The position numbers and the translations under genes were made by a program. A stretch of 64,000 bases of DNA from Microbacteriaceae bacterium VKM Ac-2854. GTDB taxonomy: Bacteria; Actinomycetota; Actinomycetes; Actinomycetales; Microbacteriaceae. The stretch spans positions 986,749-1,050,748 of the forward strand of contig JABMLH010000001.1 of NCBI GenBank assembly GCA_013205085.1, written 5' to 3'. The notes beneath the pieces are model-generated. The model saw only the letters and a list, made by a program, of their open reading frames with translations. It had not been told where the DNA came from and ran no database searches. Below are positions 49,430 to 57,641 of the stretch, piece by piece. Position 1 is the stretch's first letter. Each line of letters opens with the position of its first letter.

Positions 49430-49791
49430 CCGGGCTGCCCGCCGCACCGCGCGGGCGCACGACGATCTCGTCGCGGGCCCTGGACCGGGTCGCCACCGTC
49501 GTCGCCGCAGAAGCACTCGGCGTCGACTCGGGGCAGGTGTCCGTCGACCTCACGGATCACGTGGGAGATCTCGCGATCGCCGTGCGCAGTCCCATCCGCA
49601 TCCCACCGCTGCGTCGGATCCAAGCGGATCCGTCGGCGCTCGAACGCTCGGGCGGCACGCTGTTGGAGCGTGCCGCGCTGGCGCAGGAGCACATCGGCCG
49701 TCGCGTCGGTGAGCTGACCGGCTCGATCATCGGCCAGGTCACCGTGCGGCTGACGGGCGCGGTCGTGCTGACCGAGAGGAGAGTGCGATGA
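49426..49791 (+). CDS. Asp23-like protein, divergent (copy 4)
   Basis: A 121-residue soluble protein. TTISSRALDRVATVVAAEALGVDSGQVSVDL and GQVTVRLTGAVVLTERRV correspond to the ends of the Asp23 fold, but the middle, which reads SPIRIPPLRRIQADPSALERSG in part, is unusual. It overlaps both neighbours (ATGA on each side). Probably another layer component of the same complex. The assignment to the Asp23 fold is moderate. Confidence 0.7.
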   Translation: MTGLPAAPRGRTTISSRALDRVATVVAAEALGVDSGQVSVDLTDHVGDLAIAVRSPIRIPPLRRIQADPSALERSGGTLLERAALAQEHIGRRVGELTGSIIGQVTVRLTGAVVLTERRVR

Positions 49792-50369
49792 GCGACACCG
49801 CAGCGCTGTACAAGCGTCTGATCCGCCGCGAGACGCACTCGCCGAAGTCGGTCCTCGCGATCGTGCTCGCCTCGATCCTGATCCTGCTCTGCCTCTGGCT
49901 CGGCACCGAGCTGGTGTTGAGCCTGCTGGGGCAGCCGGCACTGCTGGTCGCTCCCGCGGACCTGCTCGCCTCGGTGGGCCTGCTCGACGGTGTCATCCCC
50001 GCCGTGCTGGCGGCGATCGGAATCGTCGTGGCGCTGATCGGGCTGGTCCTGGTGATCGCGGCGTTCTCATCCGGTCGTCGCGCCCGGCACAGCATCGACA
50101 CCGAACGCGTCGCGATCGTGGTCGACAACGAGGTCATCGCCTCAGCCCTGGCCCGGCACGCGTCGGCGGCGGGGAACGTGAGTCCGGACAACGCCCGGGT
50201 CAGCGTCTCGCACCGTCGCGCCGAGGTCCACCTCCTGCCCGCATCGGGTACGAAGCTGGATCGCGACCGCGTCGAGTCCGCCGTGGACGAGCAGCTGACC
50301 GGCTACGGGCTGAAGCCCGTGGTGCGCTCGAAGGTCGTCGTCAACGAATCAGGGAGGGTCGGCGCATGA
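49788..50369 (+). CDS. DUF6286-like membrane protein
   Basis: A 193-residue protein: basic N-terminus (YKRLIRRETHSPKS), two membrane segments (about 22-46 and 68-92), then a soluble alpha/beta part with SIDTERVAIVVDNEVIASALARHA and KLDRDRVESAVDEQLTGYGLKP. This matches the actinobacterial DUF6286 arrangement found next to Asp23 genes, related in plan to AmaP. The C-terminal part may dock the Asp23-like proteins. ATGA overlaps on both ends. Confidence 0.8.
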   Translation: MSDTAALYKRLIRRETHSPKSVLAIVLASILILLCLWLGTELVLSLLGQPALLVAPADLLASVGLLDGVIPAVLAAIGIVVALIGLVLVIAAFSSGRRARHSIDTERVAIVVDNEVIASALARHASAAGNVSPDNARVSVSHRRAEVHLLPASGTKLDRDRVESAVDEQLTGYGLKPVVRSKVVVNESGRVGA

Positions 50370-50971
50370 ACAACACCAATCGTGGCTTGAACCGCGTCTT
50401 CATCTTCCTGTTCGGCCTGGTGCTGCTCCTCGCGGGCGCTGCGGCTGCTGCGGTCGCGCTGGTGCAGCCCATCCGGGATGCCGTCACCGCCGTGGTCCCG
50501 GACGTCCCAGCGACCGTGTCGCAGGTCCTGCAGTCCGCGCCGATCGGCGACACCGGCACCAGCTGGTCCTCGATCGCGGCGTTGGCCGTGTTGCTGCTGG
50601 TCGTGGTGCTCCTGCTGATCTTCATGATCCGTCAGGGCAACGGCCACACCGGCGAATTGCACGTCGACACGAAGACCGGCACCGGAACGACGGTGATCGA
50701 CACCGCCGTCGCCGAGGACGCCCTGCAGGATGTGCTGACCGATCGGCCGGAGTTCGTGTCGTCGCACGTGAGCAGCTACGACGTCCGCGGCACGGCGGTG
50801 CTGAAGATCAGCATCACCGCCCGTCGCGGGGTGTCACCGAAGGATGTCGCGGCGATCGTCGAGGACGCCCTGCACGCCCTGGACCGGCTCGTGGGAACTC
50901 GCATCCCCGCGCTGCTGCAGATCAGCGGCGGTTTCCGCAGCCGCGTCACCTCCTCCACCCGACTGCAATGA
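50366..50971 (+). CDS. AmaP-like alkaline shock membrane anchor protein
   Basis: A 201-residue protein with two membrane segments (about 11-32 and 68-88) and a C-terminal Asp23-like soluble domain (TVIDTAVAEDALQDVLTDRPEFVSS; VLKISITARRGVSPKDVAAIVEDAL). AmaP anchors Asp23 at the membrane in Staphylococcus aureus through the same two-segment layout. It is coupled to the preceding DUF6286-like gene by ATGA, so two different anchors are encoded side by side. Confidence 0.82.
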   Translation: MNNTNRGLNRVFIFLFGLVLLLAGAAAAAVALVQPIRDAVTAVVPDVPATVSQVLQSAPIGDTGTSWSSIAALAVLLLVVVLLLIFMIRQGNGHTGELHVDTKTGTGTTVIDTAVAEDALQDVLTDRPEFVSSHVSSYDVRGTAVLKISITARRGVSPKDVAAIVEDALHALDRLVGTRIPALLQISGGFRSRVTSSTRLQ

Positions 50972-51171
50972 CCATCGACCCGTTGACGGAAGGACCCGCC
51001 GTGTCCGACGGACAGAACATCGACCTCGAGCCCGCCCGCGAACAGCTCGACTCGCTCGGCCGGAAGATCGGCCAGGCGTATCGGGACAACCCCCGCGCCG
51101 TGATCGTGGCCGGCCTCGGCGCCCTCGCGTTGCTGACCGTGCTGATCCGGCTGGTTTCGCCCAAGAAATAA
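50968..51171 (+). CDS. Small single-pass membrane protein of the Asp23 cluster
   Basis: A 67-residue protein ending in a membrane segment (AVIVAGLGALALLTVLIRLV) and the basic tail SPKK; the N-terminal half is a polar helix (LEPAREQLDSLGRKIGQAYRDN). The ATG overlaps the AmaP-like stop. An alternative GTG at 51001 has a stronger GGAAGGA site 6 nt upstream and would give 56 residues; I cannot decide. Tail-anchor topology suggests a scaffold or partner of the cluster. Confidence 0.75.
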   Translation: MTIDPLTEGPAVSDGQNIDLEPAREQLDSLGRKIGQAYRDNPRAVIVAGLGALALLTVLIRLVSPKK

Positions 51172-51255
51172 ACCTTCGGCGCATCCGGCGCCCGAGAAGA
51201 ACCCGACCGGCGCAGCCGTGCCGGCCGACCACGAAGAAGAAGGAGAGGCCCGCTG

Positions 51256-51429
51256 ATGGGTTTGGACGACAAGATCAAGAACGCCGCTGAGGACCTCGCC
51301 GGCAAGGCGAAGGAAGCCCTCGGCAAGGTCACCGGCGACGACGAGAAGGTGGCCGAGGGCAAGACCGACCAGGCCGCAGCCTCGGCGAAGAAGGCCGGCG
51401 AGAACGTCAAGGACATCTTCAAGAACTGA
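51256..51429 (+). CDS. CsbD family stress response protein
   Basis: A 57-residue, highly charged helical protein: MGLDDKIKNAAEDLAGKAKE, then GKVTGDDEKVAEGKTDQAAASAKKAGENVKD, the CsbD pattern. AAGGAGAGG lies about 9 nt before the ATG. CsbD proteins are induced by general or cell-wall stress, with no defined biochemical role. It closes the Asp23 cluster before a strong terminator, supporting the view that the whole block is a stress regulon. Confidence 0.9.
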   Translation: MGLDDKIKNAAEDLAGKAKEALGKVTGDDEKVAEGKTDQAAASAKKAGENVKDIFKN

Positions 51430-51478
51430 CGAAGCGATCGGTGGCGTGCGGAGTCCGGCTCGCTCCGCCACCGTTTCG

Positions 51479-51530
51479 AGCAGAAGGCCCCGGGATCCGC
51501 GTCACTACGCGGATCCCGGGGCCTTCTGCT
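51479..51530. terminator. Perfect 24-bp hairpin between csbD and kdpE
   Basis: The arms 51479-51502 and 51507-51530 are perfectly complementary around CACT. Their first 21 bp inside AGC match the hairpin at 45489-45534. It separates the convergent stress cluster and kdpE and should stop transcription from both sides. Confidence 0.85.
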
Positions 51531-51540
51531 CATCCGCGGG

Positions 51541-52218
51541 TCAGGGCACGAACCGGTAGCCCATCCCGGATTCGGTGAGGATGTAGCGGGGCCGGCCCGG
51601 GTCGGGTTCGAGTTTCTTGCGCAGCTGGGCCACGTAGAGGCGCAGGTAGCCGGTGTCGCTGACGTGAGCCGGCCCCCAGATGTCGTGCAGGAGGGTCTGC
51701 CGGGTGACGAGCTTGTCGGCGTTGCGGATGAGCAGCTCGAGCACCTGCCATTCGGTGGGGGTGAGCCGGACGGTGCTGCCGTCGCTGCTGCGGGTGACGG
51801 TCTTCGCCGACAGGTCGACGCTGTTGTCGCCGATCGCGATCGTCGCTTCGCTGTCGGCGCCGCTGAAGCGACGGGTGAGGGCGCGGATGCGGGCGAGCAG
51901 CTCGTCGATCGAGAACGGCTTCGTGACGTAGTCGTCGGCGCCCGCGTCGAGCGCGTCGACCTTGTCGGCGGCTCCGGTGCGGCCCGAGACGACCAGGATG
52001 GGAGCGGTGGTCCAACCGCGCAGGCCGTGGATGACGTCGATGCCGTCGAGGTGGGGCATGCCGAGGTCGAGCATGTACAACTCGGGGTGCTCCTCGATGG
52101 CGAGGTTGATGGCGTCCGTGCCGTTGTCCGCGGTGAGGATGGTGTACCCGCGCGCGGTCAGGGTGACGCGCAGGGCGCGGAGGATCTGCGGGTCGTCGTC
52201 GGCGATGAGGATCTTCAT
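51541..52218 (-). CDS. kdpE: Response regulator KdpE
   Basis: A 225-residue OmpR/PhoB-type activator of the kdp operon. The receiver domain has the acidic pair at DDD (7-9), the phosphoacceptor D51 in YMLDLGMP and the conserved lysine in VTKPFS; the C-terminal winged helix carries LTPTEWQVLELLIRNADKLVTRQTLL and GYLRLYVAQLRKKLE. The start overlaps the kdpD stop (ATGA). It should bind the GTTAGG repeats upstream of the kdp structural genes (59588-59636). Confidence 0.96.
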   Translation of the reverse strand: MKILIADDDPQILRALRVTLTARGYTILTADNGTDAINLAIEEHPELYMLDLGMPHLDGIDVIHGLRGWTTAPILVVSGRTGAADKVDALDAGADDYVTKPFSIDELLARIRALTRRFSGADSEATIAIGDNSVDLSAKTVTRSSDGSTVRLTPTEWQVLELLIRNADKLVTRQTLLHDIWGPAHVSDTGYLRLYVAQLRKKLEPDPGRPRYILTESGMGYRFVP

Positions 52219-54704
52219 CGGGAGGCCTCCTGCGGCGCGATCGTGGTGGTGAGGGTGATGACCATGGTGAGTCCGCCGCCCGGGGTGTCTTCGGCATCCA
52301 GGCTCCCGCCCATGCCCTCGGTGAAGCCCTTGGAGAGGGCGAGGCCCAGGCCGAGGCCGGTGGTGTTGTCGGTGTCGCCGAGGCGTTGGAAGGGCACGAA
52401 GACATCGTCGCGGCGCTCGACGGCGATGCCGGGTCCGTGATCGGCGATGCGGATCTGCACCGTCTGCCCGAAGCTGCTGGTTGACAGGCGCACGCGACGA
52501 CCGGCGGGGGAGAAGCGCACGGCGTTGGCGAGGAGGTTGACGACGACCCGCTGCAGCAGGCCCGCGTCGGCGACGACCGCCGGCACCTCCAGGTCCAGGT
52601 CCAGGTCGAGATCGGCGGGGCCGAGGGCGAGCTCGTCGATCGCGGGGAGGATGACGTCGGCGGGGTCGGTCGGCGCGAGGGAGACGGCGAGCACACCGGC
52701 TTGCAGTCGCGTGACGTCGAGCAGATTCGTGACGAGGTCGGCGAGGGTGTCGAGGCTCTCCTCTGCGGTGGCGAGCAGCTCCTCGCGGTCGGCGGCGGTC
52801 CAGACGATGTCGGTGCTGCGCAGTCCGCTGACCGCCGCGGTCGCCGCGGCGAGGGGGCGGCGCAGGTCGTGGCTGACCGCCGAGAGGAGGGCGCTGCGCA
52901 CCCGGTCCGTCTCGGCGAGCGGCGCGAGTTCGCTCGCGGTCTCGCTGAGGTCCTCGTGCTGGATGGCCGCGTCGAGCTGGGTGGCGACGACCGTGAGCAA
53001 GCGCCGCTCGCTCGACTCCAGGGGCCGCCCGTGCAGTTCGAGCACGGCGTCCGTGCCCACCGGGATGGTCTCGTAATCCTCGGCGGGCTCCCCGTCGGAG
53101 CCGAGCAGTTCCTCCTCGCGCAGCAGCCGGACGCCGGTCAGGCCGAACGCCTCGCGAGCGCGCTCCAGGATCGCCTGCAGCGCACCCTGGCCGCGGATGA
53201 CGCCGCCCGCGATGGTCGCGAGCAGTTCCGCCTCGGCCGTGGCGCGCCGAGCGGTGCGGGCGCGGCGCGCCGCCCGGTCGACCACGGCGCTGACCAGGAC
53301 GGCGTTGGCGATGTAGAGCGCGAGCGCGATCAGGTGCAGGGGCTCGCCGACGGTGATCGAGTAGAGCGGATCGACGAAGAAGAAGTCCAGGGTGAGCCCG
53401 GAGAGCACGGCCGCGAAGAGGGCGGGCCAGATCCCGCCGACGAGGGCGACCAGAACGACGAGCACCTGGTAGGCGAGGACGTCGCTGGTGATGGATTCGT
53501 CGCTGCGCAGCGCGGACAGCAGCGCCGTCAGCAGCGGGCCGCCCGTCAGCGCCAGCAGCATCCCCAGCAGGCGGCGCCGGAGGGTGAGCGCGCCGCCGAT
53601 CCGGGGCAGGGACAGCGCGCGGCCGGCCGAGGCGTGGTTGACGATGTGCACATCGATCGCCCCGGATTCGCGCACCACCGTCGCGCCGATGCCCGGCCCG
53701 GTGAGCGCCGCGGCGAGTCGGCTGCGCCGGCTGACGCCGATGACGAGTTGCGTCGCGTTCACCGACCGCGCGAACTCGACGAGGGCCGTCGGCACGTCTT
53801 CGCCGACCACCTGGTGGTAGCTGCCGCCGAGGGTGTCCACAAGAGCGCGCTGCTGCGCGAGTACCTCGGGGCGGGCCGCGCGGAGCCCATCCTGCGAGGT
53901 GACGTGCACGGCGAGCAGCTCGCCGCCGGAGGAGCGGGCGGCGATGCGCGCGCCGCGGCGCAGCAGCGTCTCGCCCTCCGGCCCGCCGGTCAGGGTGACG
54001 ACGACGCGTTCGCGCGCCTCCCAGGTGCTCTCGATGCCGTGCTCGATGCGGTAGTTCTTCAGCGCGGAGTCGACCTCGTCGGCGAGCCAGAGCAGCGCGA
54101 GTTCGCGCAAGGCGGTGAGGTTCCCGAGCCGGAAGTAGTTGGAGAGGGCGGCGTCGATGCGCTCGGAGGGATAGACGCGGCCCGCCGCGAGGCGGTCCCG
54201 CAACGCCTGCGGCGCGAGGTCGACGACCTCGATCTGGTCCGCGCCGCGCAGGATCGCGTCCGGGATGCTCTCGCGTTGCGGCACTCCGGTGATCTGCTGC
54301 ACCACGTCGTTGAGCGACTCGATGTGCTGGATGTTCACGGTGGAGACGACGTCGATCCCGGCATCGAGCAGGGTCTGCACGTCCTGCCAGCGCTTGTCGT
54401 GCGCGCTACCGGGGGCGTTGGTGTGAGCGAGTTCGTCGACCAGGGCGACCGCCGGCCGACGCGCGAGGACCGCGTCGAGGTCCATCTCCGCGAGTTCGAC
54501 GCCGCGGTGCGCGACGCTGCGCCGGGGCACGACCTCGAGCCCGGTGACCATCGCGGCCGTGGCGGCGCGGCCGTGCGTCTCGACGAAGGCGACGACCACG
54601 TCGGTGCCCTCGCTGCGCAGCCGCCGACCCTCCTCGAGCATCTCGTAGGTCTTGCCGACGCCAGGGGCGGCGCCGAGCAGCACTCGGAGCCGCCCTGTCT
54701 TCAC
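52215..54704 (-). CDS. kdpD: Potassium/osmotic sensor histidine kinase KdpD
   Basis: An 829-residue membrane kinase. The N-terminal KdpD domain has Walker-type GAAPGVGKTYEMLEEG and DELAHTNAPGS; a universal-stress domain follows (LLAVHVTSQDG; LVIGVSRRSRLAAALTGPG); four membrane segments lie at about 395-500; a GAF-like region precedes the kinase core with H612 in SHDLRRPL, the N box NLLANAVRFSP, and the G boxes DHGPGI and GLGLGLAL. GTG 54704 has AGGAA upstream. It senses low potassium or turgor and phosphorylates KdpE. Confidence 0.96.
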   Translation of the reverse strand: MKTGRLRVLLGAAPGVGKTYEMLEEGRRLRSEGTDVVVAFVETHGRAATAAMVTGLEVVPRRSVAHRGVELAEMDLDAVLARRPAVALVDELAHTNAPGSAHDKRWQDVQTLLDAGIDVVSTVNIQHIESLNDVVQQITGVPQRESIPDAILRGADQIEVVDLAPQALRDRLAAGRVYPSERIDAALSNYFRLGNLTALRELALLWLADEVDSALKNYRIEHGIESTWEARERVVVTLTGGPEGETLLRRGARIAARSSGGELLAVHVTSQDGLRAARPEVLAQQRALVDTLGGSYHQVVGEDVPTALVEFARSVNATQLVIGVSRRSRLAAALTGPGIGATVVRESGAIDVHIVNHASAGRALSLPRIGGALTLRRRLLGMLLALTGGPLLTALLSALRSDESITSDVLAYQVLVVLVALVGGIWPALFAAVLSGLTLDFFFVDPLYSITVGEPLHLIALALYIANAVLVSAVVDRAARRARTARRATAEAELLATIAGGVIRGQGALQAILERAREAFGLTGVRLLREEELLGSDGEPAEDYETIPVGTDAVLELHGRPLESSERRLLTVVATQLDAAIQHEDLSETASELAPLAETDRVRSALLSAVSHDLRRPLAAATAAVSGLRSTDIVWTAADREELLATAEESLDTLADLVTNLLDVTRLQAGVLAVSLAPTDPADVILPAIDELALGPADLDLDLDLEVPAVVADAGLLQRVVVNLLANAVRFSPAGRRVRLSTSSFGQTVQIRIADHGPGIAVERRDDVFVPFQRLGDTDNTTGLGLGLALSKGFTEGMGGSLDAEDTPGGGLTMVITLTTTIAPQEASR

Positions 54705-54726
54705 GGTGTTCCTTTCAAGAGCGTGT

Positions 54727-55335
54727 TCAGTCCTTCAACTCGGTGAGGGCGGCGTTGAGTTCGAGCACGTTGACGGTTTCTTCGCCGAGGTAGCCGAGGT
54801 CGCGGCCCTGAATGAAGGATTCCACGAGCGCACGGACGCTGTCGTCCGACAGCCCGCGCGCCGCGGCGACACGGGCGATCTGCAGCCGGGCGTAGGCGGG
54901 GCTGATCTGCGGATCCAGGCCCGATGCGGAGGCCGTCAGGGCGTCCGCCGGAACGTCGGCCGGGTCGACGCCGTCGGACTCCGCGATCGCCGCGCGGCGC
55001 TCGTCGATCGCGGCCACGAGGTCCTCGTTCTCCGGGCCGAGGTTGGAACCGCTGGACGCTGCCGCGTCGTAGCCGTCTCCGGCTGCGGAGGGGCGGGACT
55101 GGAACCATTGCGGCAGCGGCTCGCCGTCGGCATCCGTGAACGACTGGCCGATGAGGGTGGAGCCGACGCTCTCGCCGCCGACGATGAGCGGGGAGCCGTT
55201 CGCCTGGTTCGAGAAGGCGAGCTGGCCGATGCCGGTGACGGCGAGGGGGTAGGCGATGCCGAGGACGACGGTCAGGACGAGCATCGCCCTGACGGCGACG
55301 CCGTACTGCCGGATCCCGGAGCGGATGGAACTCAT
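54727..55335 (-). CDS. kdpC: Potassium-transporting ATPase subunit KdpC
   Basis: A 202-residue subunit with one N-terminal membrane helix (about 15-37) and an external domain that stabilises the KdpFABC complex. ANGSPLIVGGESVGSTLIGQSF, WFQSRPSAAGDGYDA and NLGPENEDLVAAIDERRAAIAE are classic KdpC landmarks, as is DPQISPAYARLQIARVA. Separated from kdpB by 115 bp containing a long hairpin, unlike the tight spacing elsewhere in the operon. Confidence 0.96.
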   Translation of the reverse strand: MSSIRSGIRQYGVAVRAMLVLTVVLGIAYPLAVTGIGQLAFSNQANGSPLIVGGESVGSTLIGQSFTDADGEPLPQWFQSRPSAAGDGYDAAASSGSNLGPENEDLVAAIDERRAAIAESDGVDPADVPADALTASASGLDPQISPAYARLQIARVAAARGLSDDSVRALVESFIQGRDLGYLGEETVNVLELNAALTELKD

Positions 55336-55366
55336 GATGGTGTCTGCTTTCTGCTGACGAGGGCCC

Positions 55367-55427
55367 CGCGAGATGCCTCTTGCGCACGCGACACGCCGGG
55401 GCGGGCGTGCAGAAGAGGCATCTCGCG
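55367..55427 (-). terminator. Long hairpin between kdpB and kdpC
   Basis: Outer arms 55367-55381 and 55413-55427 form 15 perfect pairs; an inner GCACGC/GCGTGC stem (55384-55389, 55405-55410) extends it. No T-run. Likely an RNA-stability or partial-termination element that sets KdpC below KdpB. Confidence 0.6.
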
Positions 55428-55450
55428 GGAGGGGGAGGAGGGGGAGGGGG
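55427..55450 (+). other. G-rich tract, possible G-quadruplex
   Basis: Runs of 3, 5, 5 and 5 G at 55427-55429, 55431-55435, 55440-55444 and 55446-55450 on the plus strand (template strand for kdp), directly after the kdpB stop and next to the long hairpin. Fits the four-run quadruplex rule. Confidence 0.5.
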
Positions 55451-57637
55451 CTAGAAGCCGGGGAGGAGGGAGACGAGAAGGTCGATCAGCTTGATGCCGA
55501 TGAACGGGGCGATCACTCCGCCCAGCCCGTAGACGAGCAGGTTGCGGCTGAGCACCTTCGACGCGCTCAGCGCCCGGTAGGCGACTCCGCGCAGGGCGAG
55601 CGGGATCAGGACGACGATGATGATCGCGTTGAAGATGATCGCCGAGAGGATCGCCGAGGCCGGCGAGCTCAGCTGCATCACGTTCAGGACGGCGAGGCCG
55701 GGCCCGTCCTCGGGAGCGAAGGCGCCGGCGAACATCGCGGGGATGATCGCGAAGTACTTCGCGATGTCGTTCGCGATCGAGAAGGTCGTCAACGCCCCGC
55801 GGGTGATCAACAGCTGCTTGCCGATGCGGACGATGTCGATGAGCTTCGTCGGGTCGGAGTCGAGGTCGACCATGTTGCCGGCCTCCTTCGCGGCCGAGGT
55901 TCCCGTGTTCATCGCGACCCCGACATCCGCCTGAGCCAGAGCGGGCGCGTCGTTGGTGCCGTCGCCGGTCATCGCCACGAGGTTCCCGCCCTCCTGCTCC
56001 TTGCGGATGTAGGCGAGCTTCTGCTCCGGGGTCGCCTCGGCGAGGTAGTCGTCCACGCCCGCCTCGGCCGCGATGGCCCGGGCGGTCAGCGGGTTGTCGC
56101 CGGTGATCATCACGGTGCGGATGCCCATCGCGCGCAGGTCGGCGAAGCGCTCCGCGAGACCCTCCTTGACCACGTCCTTGAGGTGCACGACGCCGAGGAT
56201 CCGGCCGACGCCGTCGGCGTCCTTGGTCGCGACGACCAGTGGGGTGCCGCCGCTGCCGGAGATACGCTGCACCTGTTCGTCGAGCTCGGCCACGACGGTG
56301 GATGCGAGGCGTTCGTCGCCGTCCAGCCAGGCCGTCACGGCGGACGCGGCACCCTTGCGGATCATCGATCCGTTCGGGAAGTCCAGCCCGCTCATCCGGG
56401 TCTGCGCCGTGAACGGCACGATGTCGGCCGACACGACCTCGGCCGCGAGCGCATCCCGGTCCGTGCCGAGGCTCGCCGCGAGGTCGACGATCGACGTGCC
56501 CTCCGGCGTCGGGTCGCTCAACGAGGCGCTCGCCGCGGCCCGCACGAGTTCGGCTCGGCTGCCGCCGTCGATCGGCACGAATTCGCTCGCCCGACGGTTC
56601 CCGTAGGTGATGGTGCCGGTCTTGTCCAGCAGCAGTGTGGTCACGTCGCCGGCGGCCTCGACGGCGCGGCCGGACATCGCCAGCACGTTGCGCTGCACCA
56701 GCCGGTCCATCCCCGCGATCCCGATCGCCGAGAGCAGCGCACCGATGGTGGTCGGGATCAGGCAGACGAGCAGTGCGACCAGCACGGGGACGCTGACCGG
56801 GGTCGCGCCGCCGGGGAGCACGGCCGAGGCGATCGGGTTCAGCGTCAGGGTGACGACGACGAACACGATCGAGAGGCCGGCGAGCAGGATGTTCAGCGCG
56901 ATCTCGTTGGGCGTCTTCTGCCGCGACGCGCCCTCGACGAGCGCGATCATCCGATCGACGAACGTCTCGCCGGGCTTGGACGTGATCCGCACCACGATGC
57001 GGTCGGAGAGCACGCGGGTGCCACCGGTGACCGCGCTGCGATCGCCCCCGGATTCGCGCACGACCGGAGCGGATTCGCCGGTGATGGCGGACTCGTCGAC
57101 CGAGGCGATGCCCCAGACGATGTCGCCGTCGCCCGGGATCAGCTCGCCCGCGACGACCACGACGTGATCGCCGAGCCGGAGTTCCGCCGACGACACCTCG
57201 CTCACGAGCGCGTGCTCAGCCGCGGGGTCGGCGGCGACGTAGTCCACGACGCGGCGCGCCACGGTGCTGGTGCGGGTCTGGCGCAGGCTGTCGGCCTGCG
57301 CCTTGCCGCGCCCCTCCGCGACGGACTCGGCGAGGTTCGCGAACAGCACGGTCAGCCACAGCCAGATCGCGATGCCCGCGGTGAAGCTCAGCGGCACGGC
57401 CGAGCCGCCCGATTCCTGCGGACCGCCGAGGAACGGCTCCGCGATCGCGAGGACCGTGGTCAGCGCAGCGCCGACCTCGACGATGAACATCACGGGGTTG
57501 CGCACCATCAGGCGCGGGTCCAGCTTGCGCAACGCGCCCGGCAGGGCCGCGACGATCTGCTGGGGGCCGAATCCGGTGTTCGCGCGCTTGGTCGTCTTCG
57601 GATGGTCGGTCGTGCGTTCTTCGAGTGTGTCGGTCAT
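55451..57637 (-). CDS. kdpB: Potassium-transporting ATPase subunit KdpB
   Basis: The 728-residue P-type ATPase that drives potassium uptake through KdpA. SAITGES at 183-189 is the actuator motif; its serine S189 corresponds to the inhibitory phosphorylation site known in E. coli. The phosphorylated aspartate is D338 in [19 protein letters not shown] marks the nucleotide domain, and [27 protein letters not shown] the hinge, seen here in pieces. Starts 4 bp after kdpA. Length and motifs are all standard. Confidence 0.98.
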   Translation of the reverse strand: MTDTLEERTTDHPKTTKRANTGFGPQQIVAALPGALRKLDPRLMVRNPVMFIVEVGAALTTVLAIAEPFLGGPQESGGSAVPLSFTAGIAIWLWLTVLFANLAESVAEGRGKAQADSLRQTRTSTVARRVVDYVAADPAAEHALVSEVSSAELRLGDHVVVVAGELIPGDGDIVWGIASVDESAITGESAPVVRESGGDRSAVTGGTRVLSDRIVVRITSKPGETFVDRMIALVEGASRQKTPNEIALNILLAGLSIVFVVVTLTLNPIASAVLPGGATPVSVPVLVALLVCLIPTTIGALLSAIGIAGMDRLVQRNVLAMSGRAVEAAGDVTTLLLDKTGTITYGNRRASEFVPIDGGSRAELVRAAASASLSDPTPEGTSIVDLAASLGTDRDALAAEVVSADIVPFTAQTRMSGLDFPNGSMIRKGAASAVTAWLDGDERLASTVVAELDEQVQRISGSGGTPLVVATKDADGVGRILGVVHLKDVVKEGLAERFADLRAMGIRTVMITGDNPLTARAIAAEAGVDDYLAEATPEQKLAYIRKEQEGGNLVAMTGDGTNDAPALAQADVGVAMNTGTSAAKEAGNMVDLDSDPTKLIDIVRIGKQLLITRGALTTFSIANDIAKYFAIIPAMFAGAFAPEDGPGLAVLNVMQLSSPASAILSAIIFNAIIIVVLIPLALRGVAYRALSASKVLSRNLLVYGLGGVIAPFIGIKLIDLLVSLLPGF

Positions 57638-57641
57638 GGTG

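Noticed and set aside
52701..54746. 681-codon plus-strand open frame opposite kdpD
   Set aside because: A mirror of the GC-biased codon use of kdpD; composition is unlike real proteins and there is no ribosome site.
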